This document shows, in pieces, positions 12,593 to 38,055 of a stretch of DNA of 64,000 nt. Location: assembly GCA_037783415.1 (NCBI GenBank), contig JAZGTN010000009.1, positions 2,728,001-2,792,000 on the forward strand. Reading direction: 5' to 3'. The translations under genes were made by a program, and so were the position numbers. This stretch comes from Leptasterias polaris. Its lineage: Eukaryota > Echinodermata > Asteroidea > Forcipulatida > Asteriidae. Numbering within the stretch: the first letter of the stretch is position 1; the number at the start of each line of letters is the position of its first letter. The notes below the pieces were generated by a model. That model was not told where the DNA came from and made no database searches. It was given only the letters and a program-made list of their open reading frames with translations.

Positions 12593-12804
12593 ACTCAGGT
12601 GTTGAAACAATCTGGGGCCAATTTCTTAGTGCTGCTTAACAGCCGATATTGTGCTATGAAACTGGACCCTGATTTTAAGGTGCTATGTGGCAGCAGATAT
12701 AACAAGTAAATTTCCAAAGTTTAAGGGCATAACTTTCCAGAGTAGTGGATTTTATTTGGCAAGTCTGCTGCCACCTAGTGTCTACAAAGTCTCCTAATGT
12801 GAGG

Positions 12805-12942
12805 CTTAGGCTGTATCCGAATTGGCGGCTGCAGCTACAGCTATAATTAATGCTAATGGTGTTGTCAAGGACCTCTATATACTTCAGCACATGATGCAGC
12901 AATCAAGCTGTAGCTGTACGCACCAGTTCGGATACGGCTTAA
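12805..12942. mobile_element. short TIR element, GTATCCGAA ends
   Basis: The left end TTAGGCTGTATCCGAATTGG and the right end, read in reverse, TTAAGCCGTATCCGAACTGG pair over more than 30 bp including a CAGCTACAGCT block. It is about 138 bp long and has no coding. Confidence 0.7.
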
Positions 12943-13911
12943 CTCTTTGTACCTACAAAGGATTGGCTGCCAGCTTTTTTTTAAAGCTGATATGCAGGAA
13001 ACAACTTGCTAAGCAGACTTGGCAACCAGCTAAAGGGGAATCCGCATCCTGTTCCGCTTGATCTGGTGACCATGCTAACAAGAAGTTTCAACTATCTGCT
13101 TATAACAGTTGGCTGCCTTTCCTCTTTATTTTTTTTCTTCTTGGGGAGACTTGTGTCTCCTTGAAAACAAAAGAATGTGATGAGGTTGAAGAAGATGGTG
13201 AGGTAGAATAATTTGGGCTGCATCAGTCACCGCCCTCAGTAATTTTTTAAAATTTTTTTTCGGGGGGGGGGGTGCACTCTGGCAATGCACACTGCATGTT
13301 TCAAGCAAGGAAAGACTTACCTGATATGTGAGACAATGCTCAATTAACTTGGTCATTAGGTTGCAGTATAGTACCACCGAGTAAATCCACTGATTTATGT
13401 CTGCTGCCACCTAGTGTTCAAAGTCTGCCAGTGTTGCGTGGGGTCGGTGACTGGTGTGGGTCTGCAATGGAATAATTACCTCGATACTTAAGAGAAACAG
13501 ATGACATGCCCAAGAGTATACAACTGTTTTTGCCTGGAACAATGAGACACTGCTGAATTATGTGACATAGAAACTGTCTTCAGATTCAAGCGGTAACTTG
13601 TGACTAAAAAGCAAGTCATTGAACCAGACACTCGAGTCGAATTAGCAAAAGGCTTATTCGGAGGTGTGGCCCCTTCAGTATGTTTTGCCTGCTGTTAGAG
13701 GTCAAAGGTTAGTCTTTGTTTTTGCGTATTAATGCTGACTCTAGAATGGTTTTTATAAGCCATTTTTTGATCTGGTGGACAATACTATGACACTATTACT
13801 AGTACTCGTACAGTGTGCACCGCATCTCAAAAAGGCAAATTGTGCTGGTCACGAATCGCAGTACTGTGTTTGTCTCCAGTAATGTTAGCGGAGAAGTACT
13901 AAAAGGACCAA

Positions 13912-14139
13912 TAGATAGGTTGCAGTATGACGTCAATCGGCCATCTTTACGGGCAGTTTGGAACACACAGTCATGCGTTACGCGTGAGAACGGCGTGCAA
14001 CACGCGCACATTTCACAAAACTCATTGCATGATTGGTTAGTGAATGACGCGGCTGCGTTAATAATTTGAGCGCTTGACGCGCCTGCAAGCCAAAATGCGA
14101 TTTGCCCGTAAAGATGGCGTCTACTGGGAACTATCTATA
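13912..14139. mobile_element. short TIR element, TAGATAG ends
   Basis: Inverted ends TAGATAG and CTATCTA enclose an inner inverted pair CCATCTTTACGGGCA / TGCCCGTAAAGATGG. It is CpG-rich compared with its surroundings and about 228 bp long. Confidence 0.6.
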
Positions 14140-14979
14140 GAGATTGTGTTATTACATTTGGGCATGCCATTGAAAGAGTAATGATTATTGGTTGGGTTTT
14201 TATTTTTTATTTATTTATTTTTTTAACACTGAAGCAAGAAGTACGCTTTCTGGTGTTTTTATTTATTATTTTGTTTCAAATGGGGTGGGGGGGATTTGTT
14301 GACATGATTGAACAACATTAATTTGGCTTACGGAAAAGGTTATTCATTCAACGTTAAATGTTATTAAGGAACTTTTCCTTTTCGGGGGGGGGGGGGGGGG
14401 GTTGCTGTTGGGGGAACTAGTCGTTCTTAATATAAAGATAAAGGTTTTACTTATAAGAGATTTTGAGATCAACAATAACCTTTCCACTTTTATACAGTAT
14501 GATATCGAGTTGTTTTAATTTGATCGTGGATCAAGTGCCAGAATACAGCGGCCATCTTTTTTTATTTTGCATCATACTTTGAATGCATATGTAGTTCGGG
14601 CTGGGCGCTTCAAGCCCGAACGGAAGTTTTAATGTTGCTTAATGGAAGCGGGTTATCAGCCAGTAAACCATCCTTGGTTGATGTTAGTGACCGAATCCCT
14701 GCTAATATGTGCTTAGCATGCAGGGATTATTGTTTTGCTTCACAGTGACTTCTGCTTACAATCTCTTTGAAATCAGACTCTGGTGTTTGCAATGCACATG
14801 CGTAAATTTATTTACGTTGTCACAACTGACCCAAATGACTTTGATGTCACACAAGAAAGCAAGTCAGGATTTCTGATTGCCGGATTTCTATTTTCCCCTC
14901 TCTGATCTCCCTATTGTTCTGAAAGAGGTTAGATTTTATAACAGGTTCCATTGTCACAGCCCTTGTTATGAGCAAACCT

Positions 14980-15222
14980 GGGCCCAATATCATGGCTCTG
15001 CTTATCGTAATCAAAGAATCGGCGCTTAAGGAAGCAAGGAATTCCGCACTTAATCAAGTGCATTTCATAAGTTAGAAGAGAATTTTTGAATGTGCGTACT
15101 CGATTTTACTAGGCATTCCTCGCTTACACAACTAGCACAGAAATTCGGGGCTTGCCCTGTCGGCAAAGTATGTTGATTGCAAGCACAGAATTGGGCGGTA
15201 AGCAGAGCCATGAAACTGGGCC
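14980..15222. mobile_element. GGGCCCAATTTCATAGAGC-family MITE, longer subtype
   Basis: Ends GGGCCCAATATCATGGCTCT and AGAGCCATGAAACTGGGCC. The interior (GCGCTTAAGGAAGCAAGG, GGAATTCCGC) matches the longer copy at 52225-52470. Confidence 0.75.
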
Positions 15223-15709
15223 TAGGGGGCTTGTCTCCAGACCGAGAGGGAAAATTTACAACTGGAGCGTATTGGAACCAAGACTATGACACCCCTGGAA
15301 AGGTTATTGTTGGTACTGTTTATTGAAGGAATTTAATGTGCATTTTGCTTGGTTCTGCTTTTTCATCATCCGTTCATATAAATAGAGACCTTAAACAACC
15401 AGTATGTTATGGATTTTGGCAAAAGTTGTTACTGAATAAAAATCACAGGGGATAAGTTAAAAAAACACTTGATTTTGATTGTTGATGTTTTTTTAAGTTT
15501 TTTTTTAACTCTCCTCCCCCCTCCCCGCGGTTTGTTTGGTCGTAAAATAACTTATTCTATTGGAAAACATCCGGGAAATGTTGTTATTTATAAGGTCTGA
15601 AAAGTCAATTTATTTAGCATACACCATGTGTACACTGTACATGCATGGAGGAAGCCCAGCCCTTGTACTCGATAAAAATGTTCAGACATTTTTCCAAGGA
15701 CCAATAATA

Positions 15710-15790
15710 CAGTCGACTCTCGTTAATACGAGGTCCGCCGGACTAGCCCGTTTTCCTCGTAATATCCGAATCGCAATATCCGATCGCGGT
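15710..15790 (+). mobile_element. solo end of a pogo/Tigger-like element
   Basis: TA followed by CAGTCGACTCTCGTTAATAC, then CGTAATATCCGAA and GCAATATCCGATCGCGG. This resembles the TIR and subterminal style of pogo/Tigger elements from memory. I find no matching opposite end within the window. Confidence 0.45.
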
Positions 15791-16130
15791 AATATCAATG
15801 CACTATGCACAAAGTGCATGACATAATGGCCGCACGTGTACATATATCATGCCAGTAGAAGCTAGGGTTTGGATGGGGCTGGCTGTAAAGTGAATAGCAA
15901 CTGTGGTCAAACATTGGACCAATTCAAAATGACAGCTGGATATTCACAAACCAGAGGGTGGAGGTTTGAAAATGAATTGAGTCCATCACAAATCTGAATT
16001 AACTTATAATTATTAAATCCCCTCTTTTTTAGCAGCTTTACTGAAAGATCTTTTTAAATCAGCGCTCATCACCAGAGACGTCACGTACACCGACGTTAGT
16101 GATTGCCGTCTTAACTTTGCTCCTAGCCTA

Positions 16131-16472
16131 CTATACAAGAACATACTTATTGTCTATAAAAGAGCAGGTCGACGTAACCTTGTTTCGTGTGACAGTCGTT
16201 ATCAGTTGACTATTACAGACCCGGCCCCACCCCCTACCCATTTTTTTTTTTACTGAAAGTACAACTGGTCGTGGGCGGGAGGTAACTACATGTATAAATA
16301 AATAAAAATGGTCGTGGGCGCTTTCCAAGTCCCAGTAATTTGCAGCTGGTAATTTGACTGTACGTGTATTTTTTGGGTGGTAACACCCGAACTGGTTGTT
16401 GCACAGCCCAGATAAAAGGAGGGCATCATCGATATGAATGACGATGGTCCGTCCGAGCTCCTTGGCGTCCAT
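16131..16472 (-). CDS. weak candidate ORF, unrecognised
   Basis: Starting at 16472 on the minus strand, the first 30 or so codons (MDAKELGRTIVIHIDDALLL) have a G/C-rich third position unlike the surroundings. After NNQFG the coding quality falls off. It could be a first exon or chance. No family recognised. Confidence 0.15.
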   Translation of the reverse strand: MDAKELGRTIVIHIDDALLLSGLCNNQFGCYHPKNTRTVKLPAANYWDLESAHDHFYLFIHVVTSRPRPVVLSVKKKMGRGWGRVCNSQLITTVTRNKVTSTCSFIDNKYVLV

Positions 16473-17970
16473 GCGTCACGTCATCACTCTTTTTGCAGGC
16501 ATTATCAACAAATGGCTTTGAGTGAGAGGGGGTTAACTCCAACTCAACATGGGGGTTACAGGTGAAAGGTTGAACTACCTGCCTTCTATAATACATTCAG
16601 AGATAGACATGCATAGTAATGTTGACTTAATTTCGCGCAGCCGCATGCTGGTTCGCCCTGGGGCAGCAGCGTAACACTCAAGTTGACCGGTTCCAATAAT
16701 TATATGAGATGGTTTTAAATTGGGACATGACAGACATGTTGTTGATAATAAATGGCGTCACCTCATTAGTCTCAATCATCACTTCTAGACACACGTGACT
16801 TTACTTTTTAATAAAATAAAAACTTTACTTTAAAAAGGTGTTTGGCTGGCAACTTTAAATTTTAAATTTTATTTTGGTTATGCATTGTTTGGAAATGTTC
16901 ATGTGACTTTGCATAAATGAAGAAATGTATAAAAGCCGATAACATGAACATCAATCGCCCTGTTGTTTGATGATAATGTCCACAGTTAGTGTTTGACATT
17001 TTTTGTTAGTCACATTTTTTGTTTGTCAGCTAGTTTTAATGTAATCATTAGTCATACAAACCCCCTCTATTGACCAAAAATATAATAGACTGGTAACCCT
17101 TGAAATTATTTCACCACCACGACGCTCATTGCATGCTACACACCAATAAGTTTCCGAAGTAATAATCACTGCTTGCATCTTATTAAACTGGCAGCAACAG
17201 CCCTCCCACTTCCCGACGTTTGGGGCTCATAATACAGTTGTCGCGCACACTGACAGCAAGAAACAAGAACATACTCCAGTAAACCCGTACTCAACGGAAA
17301 TTCTTAAAATCTTCAGAATCTTTTAATGAGTCTATCTTTTAGAGTCTATCTTGATCAAGAATATTTTTGTATATAGAATTTTCCGATTTATTTATAGTTA
17401 AAGTCATATCAAACGCGTTTGGGGCTCATCGGTTTTTGTATACAAAATACAACGTACAGTCAATACACAAGCTGCTGAGTAGTATACAAGAACAGACTCC
17501 ACAATTAAACCCCTCACAGAACCCGTTCACAAAGTATCTAAACATCAACGGATCGAAGTTCTTCAAATTTTCAAAACTGATGTCAATAATGGCGTTGCCT
17601 TGTAATGAAGATGGCGACACCGTATGAATTACATTTTTTATAATTTGGTTTTGGCTGTATTGTAGGTACATTTTAGTCCTCGTTTGTACATCGCGACTTC
17701 AACTAATTTATAAGTTGTTATTTCAACTCCACCTGACTGCGTTACCAATCACTGGAAACACATTATAACTATTTTTTGTGACAAGAACATCGTCTGCTTA
17801 CGTTTTGTTGTCCGCCATTTTAAAAACCACCCACCAACACCTCAGAAATACGTTCGCCTATAGTTGCGAACGTTCGCCAACGTTGTTGGCGCACAACTCG
17901 TTCCACTCAAAATTGTTGGCAAACGTTGGCAACGTTTGCGCAGAGAGAAAAGAAAAGAGTTTCCTATTGG

Positions 17971-18720
17971 CAAGACAGTTAGCGCATCTGGTTAGATGTT
18001 GGTAGTGCATATATATCGCAAATCATTGGTTCGATCCGAGTTGGCTGCAAAAATACTTTTCCTTTTACCTTATGGAAATAATTATTTCAATACTGTACAT
18101 AGAGAAAAGAAAATCTCTAAAATTATATAAATAAATAACATAATGCTCTATAAAAATAAAAGCTGTTCTTTTGAGCAGGACAGTTAGCGCAATTGGTTAG
18201 ATGTTGGTAGAGCCCATCGCAAGTCCTTTGTTCAAATCCCAGTGGGATATAAACGCGATATCTTTTTTACCTCTTCGGAAAAAAAAGTCTTAATGCATGC
18301 ATGTTTAAAATATAAGTGTTACTTCTGAGCAGAACAGTTAGCCCAACAGGATAAGTGATGGTAGCGCATATCGCAAGTCCCCGGTTCAAATCCGAGTGGA
18401 AAAAAAAACTGTTCTTTTTCGTTATATAAATAAATAACATAACACTGTATAAATAGAGAAAATAAAAGCTCTTCTTTTGAGCAGAACAGTTAGCGCAACT
18501 GGGTAGTTGGTAAAGCGCATCGCAAGTCCTTCGTTCGAATCTGAGTGGGCTGTAAGAAAAAGCGATTTCTTTTTAACTCTGTGAAAAAATTAATTATTAA
18601 TGTATATGTTTAAAAGAAAAGTGTTTCTTATGAGCAGAACAGTTAGCTCAATAGGATAAGTGATGGTAGCGCATATGGAAAGTCCCCGGTTCGAATCCGA
18701 GTTGGCCCAGAAAGAACAAC
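17971..18720 (+). repeat. tandem array of five tRNA-like Pol III-type units
   Basis: Five units start near 17971, 18173, 18327, 18479 and 18632, spaced 202, 154, 152 and 153 bp. Each has an A-box match (TAGCGCATCTGG, TAGCGCAATTGG, TAGCCCAACAGG, TAGCGCAACTGG, TAGCTCAATAGG) and, about 42 bases on, a B box (GTTCGATCC, GTTCAAATC, GTTCAAATC, GTTCGAATC, GTTCGAATC). Each is followed within about 20-35 bases by a run of four to six T, the normal Pol III stop. Spacers alternate: those after units 1 and 3 share TTATATAAATAAATAACATA, those after 2 and 4 share a GTTTAAAA-type segment, so the repeat is really a dimer of about 306 bp. No unit folds into a clean modern tRNA by eye. Transcription is inferred only. 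Confidence 0.7.
18479..18574 (+). ncRNA. candidate Pol III small RNA, best unit of the array (unit 4)
   Basis: Runs from GAGCAGAACAG through the A box TAGCGCAACTGG (18491) and B box GTTCGAATC (18533) to five T at 18570-18574. It would give a transcript of roughly 95 nucleotides. It is tRNA-derived in layout but with a disturbed anticodon arm. Confidence 0.3.
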
Positions 18721-18764
18721 CTTTCTTTTTACATGTTATATAATTTTAGTAAATGGCATTGCTT

Positions 18765-18930
18765 AGAAACTTAGAAACTAAGAAACTAAGAAACTAAGAA
18801 ACTATTTAACTTTTAACTTTGCGTCTTCAGCAGCCTTGCTGCAACAGGGCCAATTGCTGCAACAGGGCTAGGGCCTTGCTGCAACTGGGCCTTGCTGCAA
18901 CAGGGCCTTGCTGCAACTGGGCCTTGCTGC
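18765..18930. repeat. 8-bp AGAAACTA tandem followed by CCTTGCTGCAAC tandem
   Basis: About five AGAAACTA units, then several copies of GGGCCTTGCTGCAACAGG separated by short spacers. Simple-sequence expansion next to the tRNA-like array. Confidence 0.7.
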
Positions 18931-19199
18931 AACATTCCCATATATAGGATATAACCAAATGAACCTTTTCATATCACTGCCCACAAGGGATTGCTTATAG
19001 GTATCTCCGTTATTCCGGCTTTTCCATTATTGATTAACCCAGGGTTGTCCTTGGGCTCGCTAAACTAAGCAAATCTATTCTAAACTATAATATTAACCCC
19101 GTAATGGCTGAGGTCTCGTCCCATGGCTGAGATCTTTCTCTGAATTATCTTTGCCTAGGTCTTTCCAATACGATTCCCGTATTAGCCTTCCTGCCCGTA

Positions 19200-20345
19200 T
19201 GTCCATAGTTTCCTATACCCATTTGGTCTTTAACATTCAGACAACATAAGAATGCCACATTTTCCGAACATGATACAGATATGGGCCTTTTCATTATTCT
19301 GCCCATTATGGGATGCGGCCCATTTTCCCAACATGATACCCATATGGGCCACTGCGTATTTTTCCCATATGGGATAACCCATGTTTTCCCCATATCGTCA
19401 CCGACGCCACGAAGTAGCACAGTCTATTCCTACCTCCATGCACAGACCTAGATACCAGTTAAAAGTAACAATTAGAGAAAACAGCGTTTAAAGGCCCTGT
19501 ACACTATTGGTAAGATCGAAAAACACAAATGTTCACAGATTCACACATAATTTACATGATTTAAAGTAAGTAATGGTAGAAAGGGTTCCTTAAAATATTT
19601 CTGCCTAAAATGCTATCGTTTCTGAGAAATGAGTAAAACACTGAGAGTTTTATCGCGCGCGATAATAAACTCGATGTTTGAAAAACAGAAAACACATCAG
19701 GTCTCTTTTCACTATTTTCTCGTGACCTCGATGACCAATTGAGCTCAAATTTTCACAGGTTTGTTATTTCATGTATGTGGTTGATTACACAAACATGAAC
19801 ACCGTCTGTGATTATTTTGTCAGCTCTCCAATCCTGTATAATACCTTTAAAGGTGAACGCTTTTTAAAATCAAGCTTTCCTAAAATGGCAGTGTATTTTC
19901 AACTAGATTTCTTACAGTGGAGACTTGATGCATTGAACTTCATTTATATGTTGCTTTTTCCTGCTTTTCGTCCTAAATTATTACGCAAAAGAAAGATGTG
20001 TGCTACTTCGTGGAATCGAAAATTAACGACAATAGACATTTTCCGTTTTCACGAAGTAGCACCCTCCAATTTGTATTACTATGCGTGAAAACGCTGACGA
20101 TATGATACCCATAATTATAGGCCACTGCGTATTCTGCCAAATGGGATGTTTTCCCCACATGATATCCATATAGGACACTGCATGATATTTTGCCCATGAT
20201 GTGGGCTGGCCCATTTCCCCCCATATGGGCCCCATATGGGAATATTCCCCATAACCCACACCCATAAGGGCCCTAATGGGTACCATATGGGTTGGCCCCG
20301 GCCGATATGGCCCAGACATTTCCCATATGGGCCCCATTATGGGCT
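19200..20345. repeat. dispersed CCCATATGGG palindrome clusters interrupted by an inserted element
   Basis: Two clusters (about 19265-19400 and 20100-20345) are full of CATATGGG/CCCATAT motifs and share longer matches such as GGCCACTGCGTATT. Between them sit inverted CACGAAGTAGCAC (19411) and GTGCTACTTCGTG (20000) ends and the element 19487-19855. Confidence 0.6.
19487..19855 (+). mobile_element. TTTAAAGG-ended element with TATCGCGCGCGATA core
   Basis: It begins TTTAAAGGCCCTGTACAC and ends CCTTTAAA. A reverse-oriented copy lies at 56073-56438 in an SRPRA intron, and a related longer one at 40311-40924. All share AATTGAGCTCAAATTTTCAC-like and CATGTATGTGG-like segments. No coding. Confidence 0.75.
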
Positions 20346-20564
20346 TGCTACCTGGGATATTTATTAATGGGAAAAATCTGTGAAGAAGCAAATCAAAAAT
20401 ATTGTTACACTTAAAGGACTCAGTAAAGTTTAGCAATAACGCACCACACCGGCAATATTTCTTTCGGATACCTATTGGTGTGTAGCAATGAGCCCCTCCC
20501 CGACCCCCCCCCCCCCCCCCCCCCCCAAAGGTTTGAGAGAACCGGAAGCATCCCCGAACGTCTA

Positions 20565-20747
20565 GACTTGATTTCAAGTCTGAGATCGCGGTTATTTCTC
20601 TGCATCAGCCACACAAAATTCCCCCCGCAGATTGGCTATCACGCGCTCTAACTCGTAGGTTTATCCACAAGAGGGCGCTATTTCAGGCAATAATGTATTG
20701 GCTATCAGGTAGACTAAAAACCACGAGCACAGACTTGGAACCAAGTC
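20565..20747. mobile_element. TA-flanked MITE with palindromic ends, copy 2, split by a foldback element
   Basis: Same element as 796-977. Its left TA is at 20563-20564. Its right end is interrupted at 20747 and its right TA is found at 21954-21955, after the inserted foldback element. Confidence 0.8.
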
Positions 20748-21945
20748 CGGTCCTACTAAAAGCCGACAACACGCCGACAACGCCGACAACGCCGACAACG
20801 CCGACAACAAGTCAGAGTGCCGACAACACGCCGACAACAAGTTTTAAATACCTTAAATACAGCAAATAAACCAAGGATTTATTAGAAATATGTGTACTAT
20901 GTAATATTAACCAAAATGCAATGGCATAACTTCACGAGAAGTCTGAATTTTTAACCAGGAAAAAAACCGAACTTACACGGAGTGCGGTCGGACGCCATCT
21001 TGGCCTAAAACCGTGCTTCGACCATTCCATTATGATACGGGTAAGATGGAATTAGCACTTACAAAACAACAGAGGGCGGGCGTCATGTGAAGACCTTCAC
21101 TCTGTGTACAGCTAGCTAGCTAAGGGCGCACCACACTAAATAAACTCCCTTAGGAACCAATGCTAAATGATAAATATTCAAAAATACTCAAAAAATCGTG
21201 AAAGTCTCTCAGCCTCTTGAAAACCAATCAAACATATTTTCGGACGACTGAACTTCAGAATTCTTTTCAATTTTTGCCAGGTCAGCCGTTTGGAATTTTT
21301 GCTAACTACCCCAGAAGAAAAAAACGCGAAAATTTGTATTTTTCCAAAACCGACTTGCTGCCAGTTTTCGTGAAGCACTTCTCTACTTACCCGGTCAAAT
21401 AGGGCCAACTTTAACGCCTAAATTTATCAAGTCTCCTCAAAAGTTGAAGCACAGAACCCCCAGGTTGTGATAGATTATTATATTTACACAATCTATTAAT
21501 TGCATGACCCCCAAAACGTTGTAATTAAAAATAAGTTGTGGGTTTACAAATTATGATAAGTAGCTTGGCGCATTAATTCGGGCTTATTTGGTGTGGTGCG
21601 CCCCTAAACAGCACATGACACAGGGATGACGCCCGCCCTCTGTTGTTTTGTAAGTGCTAAATCCATTACCCGTATCATAATGGAATGGTCGAAGCACGGT
21701 TTTTAGGCCAAGATGGCGTCCGACCGCACTCCGTGTAAGTTCGGTTTTTTTCCTGGTTAAAAATTCAGACTTCTCGTGAAGTTATGCCATTGCATTTTGG
21801 TTAATATTACATAGTACACATATTTCTAATAAATCCTTGGTTTATTTGCTGTATTTAAGGTATTTAAAACTTGTTGTCGGCGTGTTGTCGGCACTCTGAC
21901 TTGTTGTCGGCGTTGTCGGCGTGTTGTCGGCTTTTAGTAGGACCC
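20748..21945. mobile_element. 1.2-kb foldback (Mutator-like?) element with arms of about 370-395 bp
   Basis: The left arm (20748-21143) and right arm (about 21583-21945) are near-perfect reverse complements, starting GGTCCTACTAAAAGCCGAC and ending in its complement. The arm tips carry GCCGACAAC tandem repeats. An exact 8-bp duplication ACCAAGTC flanks it (20740-20747, 21946-21953). Inner arms meet at GGGCGCACCACAC / GTGTGGTGCGCCC. Long arms and an 8-bp duplication fit Mutator-like foldbacks. No transposase is seen. Confidence 0.85.
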
Positions 21946-21955
21946 ACCAAGTCTA

Positions 21956-22097
21956 CCGAACGTCAGCAACAGCGCACAAGAAAAAATCAGCTGCCGGCCT
22001 TGCAAGGCACCCGGAAATGTCCGCGATTTTATGAGAAGTGGAATAATTTTCATAAATAAACTGCTTGATGCTTATCTTTGCACTGTTCGTGTAACAG
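21956..22097 (+). other. possible noncoding 5' exon of BACE
   Basis: A short moderately GC-rich stretch ends in a strong donor, TAACAG/GTGAGTAGG, with the GT at 22098. BACE's first coding exon has its own acceptor at 23164, so an upstream 5' UTR exon must exist and this is the nearest good candidate. No transcript evidence. Confidence 0.2.
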
Positions 22098-22515
22098 GTG
22101 AGTAGGAATAATACCATAATAATCCTATAGATCCTTCAAAAACATAAAAGCCGTTTTTTGTGCGAAGCCGAAGAAAATAATCCGAACGAAATTAAATTGC
22201 GTAGAGAATAATGACGTTGTTTGAATATAATGGGCCGGATTTGACATTATAAAGGACATGTCGACCACCTTATTAAATAAAGGAAACTATCTGTAGTACG
22301 ATAAATCATGCTGCATTATACAAAGAGGCAGGGTCAAATGTGTTTGGGAACAACTTTCTTAGGGGGCGACTTTCCAGTAGAGGGCTGTTTCTCGGGCAAG
22401 GGGGATCGGGAGGGGGAAACTTTGCATGCAGCGGACAACTTGTTTTAGGTGTCTTGCTGAAAGTGAAAGATACAGGTGTCAAGACCAGAACTTGAGCTCC
22501 AGAAACACCACAGCA

Positions 22516-22589
22516 TGAGATACCAAACACGCTTACCCTCGCAATTTCAGTGTAAGCTAGTCCCAGGATCCCCTGCCAATTGGACTCTC
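22516..22589 (-). repeat. inverted copy of the end of BACE coding exon 3 with its splice donor
   Basis: Read on the minus strand it matches the BACE exon 3 end and donor (GGCAGGGGATC, GCTTACACTGAAATTGCGAG then GGTAAGCGTGTTT). It continues into GGTATCTCATGCTGTGG and TTTCTGGAGCTC, shared with copies at 26151 and 26374. Confidence 0.75.
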
Positions 22590-22779
22590 ATGACTCTGTA
22601 TGGTTGGGGGCGAGTAGCCCCACCTGTGTGGTCAAGCTGAATCCTTGGCCACACTGCACGTCGGGGTCCAGTTTTTTTTAAAGCTACGGCCTAAGCGACA
22701 ACAAATTAAAAGCGCATTCCCTATGGACGGGTTGGCGGTTTAAACCAGCCAAATGTGTTCGAGTCCCTGTAATTTCACT

Positions 22780-23085
22780 TGTGTCCTTAAGTTTTAAAGC
22801 AAGACACCCGGCCATTGCTTCATCCTTCAGATGGGACGTAAAGCCGTTGGTCCCGTGTGTGTGTAATGCACGTAAAAGAACCCAGTGCACTTATCGAAAA
22901 GAGAGAAGTGGTTCGCCCCGGTGTTCCATGGTGTTGTAAAGGAATAGGTCTCATACTTCAAAACGTAGCTCCACATACCTTGCAGGAAAATACCAACTGT
23001 TGAAGCGCCTTGATCGTCACTGAGTGACGGATATGAGTGCTATATAAGAAGCCACTATTAATTATTATTATTATATTATTATTAT
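22780..23085 (+). mobile_element. SINE body and tail (same family as 54968-55394)
   Basis: Shares GATGGGACGTAAAGCCGTTG, ATGCACGTAAAAGAACCCAG, TTGAAGCGCCTTGATCG and the ATATAAGAAGCCACTATT(ATT)n tail with the full copy at 54968. The tRNA-like head is poorly preserved. Confidence 0.75.
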
Positions 23086-23302
23086 GTCTTTCCTAACTAA
23101 GTAAAAGAACTGTTGTTTCATTCAATGTTGAATAATTTGTAATGATTTGATTGTGTCTTTTCAGAATTCAGTTGACAATCGGGTCTTAGAGATGGATCGG
23201 ATGTGAATTGTGAGAAATCTACAAAAAGCTGCATGCATGTGATCAAACTTTACTTCATGAAACAGTCAATGATCCCACCTGAGTACCACTTCACCAGCAA
23301 TA

Positions 23303-38016
<14,714 letters not shown>

Positions 38017-38049
38017 AAGGTCAAATGTCACATTCATGAAATGTTATGT

Positions 38050-38055
38050 AATAAA
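38050..38055 (+). terminator. candidate proximal poly(A) signal of BACE
   Basis: AATAAA lies 34 bases after the stop. Further AATAAA at 38693-38698 and 39176-39181 could give longer 3' UTRs. Which is used cannot be told. Confidence 0.35.

Larger units (their letters stand above)
9324..12804. other. intergenic stretch without a recognisable gene
   Basis: Apart from the MITE copies at 10023-10213 and 12411-12592 and a lone TTAACCCTTTAGAGACC end at about 10266, I see only short unsupported ORFs and T-rich sequence. Confidence 0.5.
14140..17970. other. intergenic stretch, no convincing gene
   Basis: Holds a poly-G run (about 14385-14401), one MITE (14980-15222), a solo pogo/Tigger-like end at 15710 and one weak minus-strand ORF (16131-16472). 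Otherwise AT-rich without structure I can name. Confidence 0.5.

Noticed and set aside
19145..19420. 91-codon minus-strand ORF
   Set aside because: Same palindrome-rich repeat as above; the peptide similarity to 20023-20224 simply reflects the DNA repeat.
20023..20577. 184-codon minus-strand ORF with glycine run and repeated GPIWG-like words
   Set aside because: It is built from the CCCATATGGG palindrome cluster and a poly-C tract; low-complexity DNA rather than coding.
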